Shown one piece after another: positions 33,897 through 42,389 of a DNA stretch of 64,000 nucleotides. The number at the start of each line of letters is the position of its first letter. The stretch's first letter is position 1. The DNA comes from Hymenobacter metallicola (GTDB lineage Bacteria > Bacteroidota > Bacteroidia > Cytophagales > Hymenobacteraceae). The notes beneath the pieces are model-generated. The model searched no databases. It saw only the letters and a list, made by a program, of their open reading frames with translations, and had not been told where the DNA came from. The stretch covers positions 186,001-250,000 of the forward strand of contig NZ_SRMB01000002.1 of assembly GCF_004745645.1 (NCBI RefSeq). Reading direction: 5' to 3'. Made by a program: the position numbers and the translations under genes.

Positions 33897-34625
33897 CTAT
33901 TTACGGTCTAGGGCCGACAGACGGTCACGCCGCTTTTGCAATTGCACCTTGCGCAGCTCCATTTGCTGGGCGTTGGTGACGAGCTTGACCGAGTCTTCGC
34001 GAGCTTTCAGCGCGTTGCTGATGTTGGTTTGCTTCAGGGCCTCAATCCGGGCCAGGTTGCTGGTCGTATTGGCTTCCAGGGTGGTAATTTCCTTTTGCAG
34101 GCGCTCCTTTTCCTTTTCAGCCTCTTTGAGCTGCTTTTCGGCTTCGGCAATTTTCTCTTTGTAGGCCTTGATGCGGGCCGCACCCGCAAAGCTTTGGGCC
34201 ATGCTGCGCAGGGCGGCAAACTCGGTCGGAGTTTTGTCGGGGTTCAGAAACGTGTCGGGGCCAAAAGCGGCAAAAACCGAGAGCTCCGAAGTCGAATCGG
34301 AGGGCGCCGTAACCATGGAATAGAAGTCAATCAGCTTGCCCGACACGCTGGAAGCGGGGGTTTGTTTGGCCACGAGAACGTCTTTTTTGCCAACGCCCAG
34401 CACTCCGTCGCCTTTGAGCCGGATGTTGTAAGTGTCCTTTAGCCACGACTGCCAGAAGTCGCGCGTCCAGGCGGCGGTGGCTTCTATCTGCACTTTCACT
34501 GCGTCGCGCTCCTTCTTTTCAAAGTTGACAGAGCTAGTGCGGGCCTCGTAGAGTTGGGCACTGGCCTTCGGGGCCGACAAGCCCAACAACGAGGCTAGCA
34601 GGATGGTAGAAACAAAGAATTTCAT
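33897..34625 (-). CDS. Exported protein with C-terminal coiled coil
   Basis: 242 residues from the ATG at 34625. Signal peptide FFVSTILLASLLGLSAPKAS, cut near SAQ. The N-terminal half (~24-140) is a globular region of unknown type; residues ~145-230 form a long charged coiled coil (KEKIAEAEKQLKEAEKEKER, LQKEITTLEANTTSNLAR). It is likely periplasmic. The gene is followed closely by the SHOCT-like membrane gene, and preceded by an 82-residue protein gene, so the three may form one unit. No named family recognised. Confidence 0.75.
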   Translation of the reverse strand: MKFFVSTILLASLLGLSAPKASAQLYEARTSSVNFEKKERDAVKVQIEATAAWTRDFWQSWLKDTYNIRLKGDGVLGVGKKDVLVAKQTPASSVSGKLIDFYSMVTAPSDSTSELSVFAAFGPDTFLNPDKTPTEFAALRSMAQSFAGAARIKAYKEKIAEAEKQLKEAEKEKERLQKEITTLEANTTSNLARIEALKQTNISNALKAREDSVKLVTNAQQMELRKVQLQKRRDRLSALDRK

Positions 34626-34671
34626 AGTAAAGGATTCAAACGAACGGAACGACCAGGCCAGTGGCGGCTGG

Positions 34672-34920
34672 TTAATAAATATCGTGCCGGGTGAAGGCAG
34701 CCTGCAAATCGTGGTGCATCTGGGCAAAGCGCTGCACTGCGGCTGCAATAAACTCCTCATCGAGCAGGGCGCGCACTTCTGCCTCGCTGGCAACATCCAT
34801 TTCGCTCACCTTATAGGTTTGCTCAAACGGGCCCCGTTCCAGCTTAATGAGGTATTTACCATTCCAGGAGAAAAGCGTGATTTTAGCCTCCGGATGCGGA
34901 ATATCAGCAAGTTGGCGCAT
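34672..34920 (-). CDS. Small hypothetical protein, 82 residues
   Basis: A soluble protein with a beta-rich start (AKITLFSWNGKYLIKLERGP, then FEQTYKVSEM) and a helical end (VRALLDEEFIAAAVQRFAQM). No signal or membrane segment. I do not recognise it, but the amphipathic pattern and codon bias look like real coding sequence. It is the first gene of a leftward run with the coiled-coil and SHOCT-like genes, 46 bases apart from the next. Confidence 0.65.
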   Translation of the reverse strand: MRQLADIPHPEAKITLFSWNGKYLIKLERGPFEQTYKVSEMDVASEAEVRALLDEEFIAAAVQRFAQMHHDLQAAFTRHDIY

Positions 34921-35068
34921 GGCAACAGGTCATAAGGAACGAACAAGGGGCGAAGATAGGCACCGGCTGGCAACTCCCGGGCTCCAAGCTCGACATAACA
35001 CCACAAAAAACGGGGCGTATAGCTTGAAAACCAGTTTAGTGATTCTTCGCACCTAACGACTTTCCATC

Positions 35069-35254
35069 ATGCCAAGAGGAGACAAATCGGCCTACACCGA
35101 CAAACAGAAGCGGCAGGCTGAACATATCGAAGAAGGCTACGAAAAGCGGGGCCTGTCGGAAGACGAGGCCGAGCGTCGGGCCTGGGCCACGGTCAACAAG
35201 AACGACGGCGGCGGTAAGAAAAGCGGCTCCGGCCGCAAGAAAGCCGACGAGTAG
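35069..35254 (+). CDS. Small charged protein of the 'plasmid stabilization protein'-type family
   Basis: 61 residues: PRGDKSAYTDKQKRQAEHIE, EGYEKRGLSEDEAERRAWAT, then a Lys/Gly-rich tail. This closely resembles a widespread small family often annotated as plasmid stabilization proteins, present on chromosomes too. Its true role is not established; the basic, flexible C-terminus would suit nucleic-acid binding (inference). Single gene ending at a strong terminator. Confidence 0.75.
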   Translation: MPRGDKSAYTDKQKRQAEHIEEGYEKRGLSEDEAERRAWATVNKNDGGGKKSGSGRKKADE

Positions 35255-35280
35255 TCAGCTGTTTTGTGTACCCACAGAGC

Positions 35281-35311
35281 AAAGGCCCATCCTGCGCAGG
35301 ATGGGCCTTTT
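35281..35311. terminator. Palindromic terminator between convergent genes
   Basis: AAAGGCCCATCCTGC is followed at once by its perfect reverse complement GCAGGATGGGCCTTT; a T follows. It serves the small charged-protein gene and, on the other strand, the YeiH gene. Confidence 0.82.
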
Positions 35312-35339
35312 GGATTTTGCTAAGTCGGTTTTTGGAGGG

Positions 35340-36368
35340 CTAAACGACCGTATGCAGGATGGCATACAGCGAAACCAGCGAAATAACGGCCCAGAGCAGG
35401 GCCGCCTGCACAAAGGGCCGGACCCCAACGGAGCGCAGCACCTGGGCCGACAGTCCGGCTCCAATTAGAAACAAGGTCAGCGTCAGGCCGATTTTAGCCA
35501 GCTTCACGGCCCAGGGAGCTACGGGCTGCAGCGCCGGTACGTAGGTATTGAGCAGCATGGCCCCGATAAAGCCCAAAATGAAGTACGGCAGCTTGACCTT
35601 GGCGCCCGGGGTTTTGAACAGAAAGGCGGTGCCCAGAGCTACGGGAATAATCCACAGGGCTCGGGCTAGCTTAACGGTGGTGGCAATCTGCAGGGCCTGG
35701 TCGCCGTAGTGGCTGGCCGCCCCTACTACCGAGCTGGTATCGTGGATGGCAATGGCGCACCAGAGCCCAAACTGGGTTTGGCTTAGGTGCAGCTCGTGGC
35801 CCAGCATTGGAAAAACGAACAGGGCAATAGAGTTCAGGATAAACACCGCCCCCAGGGCCACCGACATCTGCGACTCATTGGCTTTCAGCACCGGGCCTAC
35901 GGCTGCAATGGCACTGCCCCCGCAAATAGCCGTGCCGCTGGCAATCAGGTGGGAGGTTTTGGTATCAAGGCGAAACCAGCGCCCAACTAGGTAGCCCAGC
36001 GTGAGCGTGCCGAAAATAGAGGCAATGGTAAAGACAAAGCCCTGCTGCCCGGCCTGCACGGCCGCCTGGGCATTCATACCAAAGCCCAGCCCGATGACGG
36101 ACCACTGCAACAGCTTACTCGTAAGGCGCCGGCTCTGCGCCTGAAAAGGATTACCAACTACCAAGGCCACCAGCAGCCCCAGCAGCAAAGCCAGGGGCGC
36201 CGAGCCCAAGGGCGAAATGCAGACCAGCAAGGCCGCGGCAAAAATCAGCCGTTGGGGCGTGAGGCTTCCTCCCAACAGGGGAAAGGGATGCCGTAGAAAA
36301 GCCGAAAAAGCACTACGCGCTTCTTCGGGGTGAGGCAATACGGGTGGGGCGGGGTGGGTTACCTTCAT
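35340..36368 (-). CDS. YeiH-family putative sulfate/sulfonate exporter
   Basis: 342 residues with about ten membrane segments. YLVGRWFRLDTKTSHLIASG, TAICGGSAIAAVGPVLKANE, and WCAIAIHDTSSVVGAASHYG are conserved blocks of the YeiH (UPF0324) family, for which sulfate or related export has been proposed but not widely proven. It lies 93 bases downstream of a LysR regulator on the same strand. The E. coli pair yeiE-yeiH shows a similar association. Confidence 0.92.
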   Translation of the reverse strand: MKVTHPAPPVLPHPEEARSAFSAFLRHPFPLLGGSLTPQRLIFAAALLVCISPLGSAPLALLLGLLVALVVGNPFQAQSRRLTSKLLQWSVIGLGFGMNAQAAVQAGQQGFVFTIASIFGTLTLGYLVGRWFRLDTKTSHLIASGTAICGGSAIAAVGPVLKANESQMSVALGAVFILNSIALFVFPMLGHELHLSQTQFGLWCAIAIHDTSSVVGAASHYGDQALQIATTVKLARALWIIPVALGTAFLFKTPGAKVKLPYFILGFIGAMLLNTYVPALQPVAPWAVKLAKIGLTLTLFLIGAGLSAQVLRSVGVRPFVQAALLWAVISLVSLYAILHTVV

Positions 36369-36461
36369 AGGTAGGGCAGAAGCAATTACTGCCCCAAAAG
36401 TACGTGCACCCCAGCCCGTTCGATAATCAAAATTGATTATTAGTTATTACTTAAAGTAATA

Positions 36462-37364
36462 CTAAACCTCACTAAATGCCTGCTGGGCGTGGAGCAAAAA
36501 CCGGCGGGCCGGCACGGCCAGCGGCTGCCCCTGCAACCAGACGGCCTCAAACTGCCGCGTCAGGGTCAGGTTGCGCACGGGCACCACTTCCAGCCGCCCC
36601 GCCTCAATGTCTTTTTTCAACGCCTGTTTCGACACGAAGCCCAGGCAGTTGGGTGCCGCCTCCAGGTACGATTTAATGGCTTCGGTATTGTCCAGGTACA
36701 GTGCTACCTGCACATCGGACATGCGAATTTTCTGGGCTCGCAACGCAAACTCCAGGACCTCGAGCGTACCCGAGCCCCGCTCTCGTAGTACCAGCGGGTG
36801 TTGCAGGGCTTCGCGCAGCGACATGGGTTCGGTGGGCGGCCCCGTGGGCGTGGTGCGGCGCACGGCGACCAGCTCATCGTCCAGCAGCGGCTCGTAGTGC
36901 AGGTCGCGGTTTTTCACTTGCCCTTCCACAAAGCCCAGGTCGACGTGGCCATAGAGCAAGGACTCGGCAATCTGCTCGGAGTTGCCGTTGTAGAGGGTCA
37001 GCTCGATGTTGGGGTAGCGGGCCTGAAAGCCGGGCAGAATCGGGGGCAGCACGTACTGGGCCAGCGTGGTGCTGGCTCCCAGCCGCAAGCGGCCCGCCGC
37101 CTCGGCGTGCAAGCCGTGGAGCTGGTCGGTGAGTTGCTGGTGCAGCACTTCCACGGCGTCGGCATGGCTGAGCAGCAGGCGGCCCGCTTCGGTAAGACTG
37201 ACCCGGTTGCCGCGCCGCTCAAACAGGCGCTGCCCATAGCTACGCTCCAGCTCCCGGATGTGCTTGGTTATGGCAGGCTGGGTGATAAACAACTCCTGGG
37301 CGGCCTTGGTAAAGCTCAGGTGGCGCGCCACCGACTGAAAAACGCGAAGACGAAAATCGGGCAT
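36462..37364 (-). CDS. LysR-family transcriptional regulator (YeiE/CysB-like)
   Basis: 300 residues. The N-terminal winged helix DFRLRVFQSVARHLSFTKAA, then QELFITQPAITKHIRELERS, is classic LysR. The effector-binding domain begins near residue 90 (LRLGASTTLAQYVLPPILPG) with VDLGFVEGQVKNRDLHYEPL. It probably controls the downstream YeiH gene in response to a sulfur compound, by analogy with E. coli YeiE (inference). The upstream region faces the S9 peptidase promoter, so it might act there too. Confidence 0.92.
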   Translation of the reverse strand: MPDFRLRVFQSVARHLSFTKAAQELFITQPAITKHIRELERSYGQRLFERRGNRVSLTEAGRLLLSHADAVEVLHQQLTDQLHGLHAEAAGRLRLGASTTLAQYVLPPILPGFQARYPNIELTLYNGNSEQIAESLLYGHVDLGFVEGQVKNRDLHYEPLLDDELVAVRRTTPTGPPTEPMSLREALQHPLVLRERGSGTLEVLEFALRAQKIRMSDVQVALYLDNTEAIKSYLEAAPNCLGFVSKQALKKDIEAGRLEVVPVRNLTLTRQFEAVWLQGQPLAVPARRFLLHAQQAFSEV

Positions 37365-37529
37365 GGGTGCAAGATGCTGCCGGTTTTTGGTATTTCGTTG
37401 TTTACGCTGGGCCGGGCCGGGCTTTTAGAGGGTATTGGTCGGTTAATCAGTTGCTCAAAGCTTACGTTCGGCCTACCCAAAACGAACTCTGCTTACCTTT
37501 CCTGAGCAATTCCCATTTCCACAGTTTCC

Positions 37530-39584
37530 ATGAATAAACCTTTCCTCGCCGCACTGGCCCTGCTCCCCCTGGCCGCCGTGGCCCAACCATCGGTGCTGAC
37601 ACCGGAAAAGCTCTGGCAGCTGGGCCGCCTGGGCGAGATGCAGGTGTCGCCGGACCAGAAAACGGTAGCCTTCACCGTGACGCGCTACAGCCTGGGCGAC
37701 AACAAAGGCAACGCGGACATCTACCTGGTGCCGGTGGCCGGCGGGGCCGTACAGCAACTTACCACCACCCCTACCTCGGAAAACACCCTGAACTGGCGCC
37801 CCGACGGCAAGCTGACGTTTGTATCGGGGGAAAGCGGCACCGACCAGCTCTACGTCATCAACGCCGATGGCTCGGGCAAGCAGCAACTCAGCCAGTTTCC
37901 GGAGGAAGGACTGGCTAACCTGAAATACGCCCCCAAAGCCAACTTTATTCTCTACACCCAGGATGTAAAGACGGGCAAGGAGGTGAAGGACTGGTATCCC
38001 GACCTGCCCAAGGCCGAGGCCCGTATCATCGACGATCTGAACTACCGGCACTGGAATGTGTGGGACGATTTCAAAGTCTCACACGTGTTTTTCCAACCCC
38101 TGGCCGCTGATGGCAAACCCACTGGCTACGGCAAGGACGCCATGGCCGGGGAGAAATTCGACTCGCCGCTGGCCCCGCTGGCCGGCTCCGAGCAGCTCGC
38201 CTTTTCGCCCGACGGCTACACCATTGCCTACACCTCGCGCAAGCTCACGGGCAAGGCCGAGGCCGAAAGCACCAACTCCGACATCTACCTCTACAGCATC
38301 CGGGACGGTAAAACCGAAAATCTGAGCCAGGGTCTGGAGGGCTACGACGTGGAGCCGGTATTTTCGCCCGACGGTACTAAGGTGGCCTGGCTGAGCATGG
38401 CCACGCCGGGCTTCGAGGCCGACCGCAACGGCATTGTGGTGTACGACTTCAAAACCAAGAAGCGCGAAGACATTACCACAGGCTCGGAGCAGTCGGCGGC
38501 CAACCTGCGCTGGAGCCCCGACGGCAAGACTATCTACTTTGCCAGCGTGATTCAGGGCACCGACCAGATTTTCTCGGTGCCGAGCAAGGGCGGCAAAATC
38601 CGGCAGCTGACCCAGGGCGCCCAAAATTACAATGCCTTTGAACTGGTGGGCAAAGACCAGGCGGTGGCCAACAAAACCACCATCAGCAGCCCCGCCGACC
38701 TGGTCCGCCTAGACCTGAAGACCGGCAAGGAAACGTCGCTGACTAGCCTCAACCAGGAGCAGCTGACCGGGGTGAAAATGGGCAAGGTGGAAAACCGCCG
38801 CGTGACGACTACCGACGGCAAACAGATGCAGGTCTACGTCATTTACCCGCCCGATTTTGACCCGAGCAAGAAGTACCCCACCCTGCTCTACTGCCAGGGC
38901 GGCCCGCAGAGCCCCATTACCCAGAGCTTTTCGTACCGGTGGAATTTCCAGCTCATGGCCGCCCACGGCTATATTGTGGTGGCACCCAACCGCCGCGGCC
39001 TGCCGGGCTTCGGCACCGAGTGGAACAATAGCATTTCGGGCGACTGGGGCGGACAGCCCATCCGCGACTACCTCTCGGCTATTGACGAGGTGAGCAAGGA
39101 GCCTTTTGTGGACAAGGACCGGCGCGGCTGCGTGGGCGCCTCCTACGGCGGCTACTCGGTGTACTACCTGGCCGGCCACCACGAAGGCCGCTTCAAAACC
39201 TTCATTGCCCACGCCGGCCTGTTCAACCTGACGAGTTGGTACCCCAGCACCGAGGAAATGTTCTTCGCCAAGCACGACCTGGGCGCGGCGCCCTGGGAAA
39301 CCCCGCTCAACAAAAGCTACACTGAGTTTAACCCCCAGCAGTTTGTGGGCAAGTGGGACACCCCGATTCTGGTGATTCACGGCGGCAAAGACTTCCGGGT
39401 GCCCGAAGATCAGGGCATGGAAGCTTTCGGCACGGCGCAGCTGCGCGGTATTCCGAGCCGCTTTTTGTACTTCCCCAACGAAGGCCACTGGATTCAGAAG
39501 CCCCAGAATGCGGTGCTCTGGAACCGGGTGTTTTTTGAGTGGCTGGGCCGCACACTAAAGCCCGAAGCTCCGGTGGCCAAGTAA
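37530..39584 (+). CDS. S9-family prolyl oligopeptidase-type serine peptidase
   Basis: 684 residues. Signal peptide KPFLAALALLPLAAVAQ. The N-terminal half is a seven-bladed beta-propeller, seen in repeated TIAYTSRKLT- and VAWLSMAT-like blades; the C-terminal half is an alpha/beta hydrolase. The predicted triad is Ser538 (GASYGGYS), Asp621 (IHGGKDF) and His653 (NEGHWI). These enzymes cleave peptides after proline or remove dipeptides, acting in the periplasm or outside the cell. Single gene, with a TACCTTTC near-match to a -7 box about 35 bases upstream and a terminator downstream. Confidence 0.95.
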   Translation: MNKPFLAALALLPLAAVAQPSVLTPEKLWQLGRLGEMQVSPDQKTVAFTVTRYSLGDNKGNADIYLVPVAGGAVQQLTTTPTSENTLNWRPDGKLTFVSGESGTDQLYVINADGSGKQQLSQFPEEGLANLKYAPKANFILYTQDVKTGKEVKDWYPDLPKAEARIIDDLNYRHWNVWDDFKVSHVFFQPLAADGKPTGYGKDAMAGEKFDSPLAPLAGSEQLAFSPDGYTIAYTSRKLTGKAEAESTNSDIYLYSIRDGKTENLSQGLEGYDVEPVFSPDGTKVAWLSMATPGFEADRNGIVVYDFKTKKREDITTGSEQSAANLRWSPDGKTIYFASVIQGTDQIFSVPSKGGKIRQLTQGAQNYNAFELVGKDQAVANKTTISSPADLVRLDLKTGKETSLTSLNQEQLTGVKMGKVENRRVTTTDGKQMQVYVIYPPDFDPSKKYPTLLYCQGGPQSPITQSFSYRWNFQLMAAHGYIVVAPNRRGLPGFGTEWNNSISGDWGGQPIRDYLSAIDEVSKEPFVDKDRRGCVGASYGGYSVYYLAGHHEGRFKTFIAHAGLFNLTSWYPSTEEMFFAKHDLGAAPWETPLNKSYTEFNPQQFVGKWDTPILVIHGGKDFRVPEDQGMEAFGTAQLRGIPSRFLYFPNEGHWIQKPQNAVLWNRVFFEWLGRTLKPEAPVAK

Positions 39585-39605
39585 ATCTACTAGGGCCGCC
39601 TTGCC

Positions 39606-39640
39606 AACGCCCGTTTCCTGCTGTGGAAACGGGCGTTTAT
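39606..39640 (+). terminator. Intrinsic terminator after the S9 peptidase gene
   Basis: AACGCCCGTTTCC pairs with GGAAACGGGCGTT around six bases, followed by TTTA. Confidence 0.75.
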
Positions 39641-39752
39641 GCTTGCTACGGCCCTTAAGTTGGGCGGCAAGGCAACGTGGCAAGGGCTTCCGCAGTACTA
39701 TACAGCCAGTTCCTCCCTTGTTCTTTGCCTTCACCCCGCTTTTTCCGCTCCC

Positions 39753-41675
39753 GTGCTTCTTCGCCTGCTTGCTCTGTGTGCCTTCCTGTTTGGCTTTTCG
39801 GTGCGCGGTATAGCTCAAACAGCTGAGGTTCAGACATTGCTGGATACACTATTCCTGGAAGGCGAAAACCACCGGCACGTCTCGGAAGTGTACCGTTACT
39901 ACACCGAGCCGTTTTCCGTCAAGCCCAGCCCGGAGCACGCCGACAGCTTGTGGCGGGCCGGCGCCTTTGCCCCGGGCCGCTGGCACAAGGCGCTTAGCCT
40001 GGGGTTTCTGCACCAGCGCGTCTGGGAGCGAATTGCCGTGGCCAATACCTCGCCACAGCGTAGCCGCTACGTGTGGAGCATCTACAACTTCACCGACTCG
40101 GCCACCCTCTACATCCGTACTGCCGGTGAGCAGCGCTTCAGCCAAGTAACGGCCAGCTCCTGGCAGCCCGCCGACCAGCGCCCCTTTCCGGCCCGTTCCC
40201 TGAGTTTTCCCTTCACCCTGGAAGCAGGTCAGCGGGCCGTGCTCTACCTACGCGTCGACCACCGGGCTGGGGCCCTCTACCTGCCCACCTACATCGAAAC
40301 CACCGAGCAGTTTCTGGCCTCGGAAGTGCAGGCTCCTTTTGAGCGGCACTGGATCTGGCTGCTGGGCTTTTACGTTAGCAGTGCCCTGTTCAACCTGGTG
40401 CTGTTCGCCTTTCTGCGCGACCGTATCCACATCTGGTACGTGCTGTACGTGCTCTGCATCACGCTGTTTCTGCTGATGGAAGACGGCTTCGATGCCCTGG
40501 TGCTGCCCGCAGTCCTCTACCAGCTGATATGGTCGGTGGGGCAATTTAACCTGCTGCTGCTGGCCGCCGCCTGCGGGGTGCAGATTATGCAGTCGTATCT
40601 GCGGCTGCGGACCGGCTGGCCCCGCCTCTACCGCCTGGGCAACTGGCTGGCGGCTGGCTCGGCCGGGTTCGTGCTGGCGTATTCCCTTCTTTTTCCCTGG
40701 GCCGTGAAAACCAGTGCCACGCTGGCCACCGTGCTCAACGGCGCGCGGGAAGTACTGCTACTCACACTGGCCATCTACAGCTGGGGCACCTTGATAGCGG
40801 TGCTGCTTTCCCGCCGTCAGCAGCTGGCCGCCTACTACGCGCTTACGTATTTTTTCTTCTTCGTCGGGTTCATGCTCTTCTGGCTCAATCACCTGGGCCT
40901 GACCAATTTTAATTTGATTCGGCCCAATGCCCTAGCCTGGGGCCTGGTGCTAGAGCTTATTGTATTGAGTGCCCTGCTCACGGGCCGGTTTCGGCACACG
41001 CTGCGGCAAAACGAGAAGCTGCGCATCCGCCAGCTGCGCCAGCGCAATGCCCAAGGCACCCGACTGATTGCCGCCCAGGAAGAAGAGCGCGCCCAGCTGG
41101 CCCGGGAGCTGCACGATGCCCTGGGCCCCAACCTGGCGGCCCTGCACATGGCCTGGCAGGGCCCGGCCATGCGCGAAGCCCTGGCCAGCTCCCCGGCCGC
41201 CACGGCCGTAGCCCACCACACCGAGCTGCTGCTGCGCCACCTGCGCGACGATGTCCGCACCTTCAGCCACAGTATCCTGCCCGTCGAACCCGGCCAGGGC
41301 ACCCTAACCGAATCGGTGGCGGTGCTGGCCGAGCTGCACAATGCGTATGGCACTCCGAAGGTAACTCCTTACTGCGACGCTGGGGTCAATGAACTGCCCG
41401 CCGCGGTGCAACAGGCGGCCTACCGTATTACTGCCGAGCTGCTGAATAACGCCATTCGGCACTCCCGGGCCACCGAAGTATCGGTGCAGCTGCTGCGCCA
41501 CCCGCAAGAGCTGGAAATCCTGGTGGAAGATAATGGCCGCGGCTTCGAACAAAATCACCCGGCCGCCGGTATCGGGCTGCGGGGGGTGCGGGCCCGGGCC
41601 GACTACCTGCACGGGCAGCTGCATATCGACAGCGCATCCCACGGTACTAGTATCATCGTACGCCTTCCCTGCTAA
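39753..41675 (+). CDS. 7TMR-DISM sensor histidine kinase (HisKA_3 type)
   Basis: 640 residues from a GTG at 39753, which yields a clean signal peptide (LLRLLALCAFLFGFSVRGIA, cut near AQ). An ATG at 39639 would start inside the terminator and is less likely. A periplasmic 7TMR-DISM extracellular domain covers ~25-195, then seven membrane segments (~205-400). The kinase part has the phospho-acceptor His in QLARELHDALGPNLAALHMA (HisKA_3) and an ATPase N box ITAELLNNAIRHSRAT with G box VEDNGRGFEQN. A LuxR-type regulator gene follows 60 bases downstream and is its probable partner. Confidence 0.9.
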   Translation: MLLRLLALCAFLFGFSVRGIAQTAEVQTLLDTLFLEGENHRHVSEVYRYYTEPFSVKPSPEHADSLWRAGAFAPGRWHKALSLGFLHQRVWERIAVANTSPQRSRYVWSIYNFTDSATLYIRTAGEQRFSQVTASSWQPADQRPFPARSLSFPFTLEAGQRAVLYLRVDHRAGALYLPTYIETTEQFLASEVQAPFERHWIWLLGFYVSSALFNLVLFAFLRDRIHIWYVLYVLCITLFLLMEDGFDALVLPAVLYQLIWSVGQFNLLLLAAACGVQIMQSYLRLRTGWPRLYRLGNWLAAGSAGFVLAYSLLFPWAVKTSATLATVLNGAREVLLLTLAIYSWGTLIAVLLSRRQQLAAYYALTYFFFFVGFMLFWLNHLGLTNFNLIRPNALAWGLVLELIVLSALLTGRFRHTLRQNEKLRIRQLRQRNAQGTRLIAAQEEERAQLARELHDALGPNLAALHMAWQGPAMREALASSPAATAVAHHTELLLRHLRDDVRTFSHSILPVEPGQGTLTESVAVLAELHNAYGTPKVTPYCDAGVNELPAAVQQAAYRITAELLNNAIRHSRATEVSVQLLRHPQELEILVEDNGRGFEQNHPAAGIGLRGVRARADYLHGQLHIDSASHGTSIIVRLPC

Positions 41676-41735
41676 TCCCTTTCTGGAGATCCAGCCGCTT
41701 TTTCACTTTCTCCTGCTCTCTCTTCAACGACCTAT

Positions 41736-42380
41736 ATGCCCGCTGCTCCCTGCCGCCTTCTTATCGTTGATGACCACCTCATGCTAACCCAAAGTCTGGC
41801 CCTACTGCTGGCCGAGCAGGCCGACATTACAGTGGTGGGGCAGCTGGCTTCGGGTGGGGCGCTGCTAGCCTGGCTGCATGCCGCCGCCCCCTCCCCTGCC
41901 GATGTGCTGCTGCTGGACCTGCACCTGCCCGGGCCCGACGGCCTGACCCTGCTGCCCCAGCTGCGCCAGCAGTGGCCCCAGCTGCGGGTGTTGGTCTTCA
42001 GCACAGCCACCGGCCCCGAGCTTATCGAGCGGGTGGCCGCGGCCGGGGCCCAGGGCTACCTGCCCAAATCGGCGGACGCCGACCAGCTGCTGGCCGCCAT
42101 TCGGCGGGTGCACGCCGGCGAGCAGATGTTTCCCCAGCGGCCCCGGCAGCACGCACCGACCCTGACGGCCACCGAACCATTGCTACGCCTACACCGGCTT
42201 TCAGTGCGGGAGCGGGAAATAGTGGGGCTGATTCGGGGTGGGCTGACTACCCGCGAAATTGCCGACCGGTTGTCGTTGTCGGAATTCACGGTGGGTACCC
42301 ACCGCCGCAACATCATGCACAAGCTGGAGCTGCCGAATATGGCGGCCCTGCTGCAGTTCGCGTTTGACTACGGGTTGTAA
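41736..42380 (+). CDS. NarL/LuxR-family response regulator
   Basis: 214 residues. The receiver domain begins CRLLIVDDHLMLTQSLALLL; Asp61 in DVLLLDLHLPGPDG is the expected phosphorylation site, and FSTATGPELIERVAAAGAQG and YLPKSADADQLLAAIRRVHA complete it. The C-terminal HTH is LSVREREIVGLIRGGLTTRE, then IADRLSLSEFTVGTHRRNIM. It follows the 7TMR-DISM kinase and ends nine bases from the convergent FUSC gene. Confidence 0.95.
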   Translation: MPAAPCRLLIVDDHLMLTQSLALLLAEQADITVVGQLASGGALLAWLHAAAPSPADVLLLDLHLPGPDGLTLLPQLRQQWPQLRVLVFSTATGPELIERVAAAGAQGYLPKSADADQLLAAIRRVHAGEQMFPQRPRQHAPTLTATEPLLRLHRLSVREREIVGLIRGGLTTREIADRLSLSEFTVGTHRRNIMHKLELPNMAALLQFAFDYGL

Positions 42381-42389
42381 CCAGGTAGT

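Noticed and set aside
39639..39752. ATG start for the 7TMR-DISM kinase at 39639
   Set aside because: It overlaps the terminator of the S9 gene and gives a 38-residue lead without signal features. A GTG at 39753 makes a clean signal peptide. The choice is probable, not proven.
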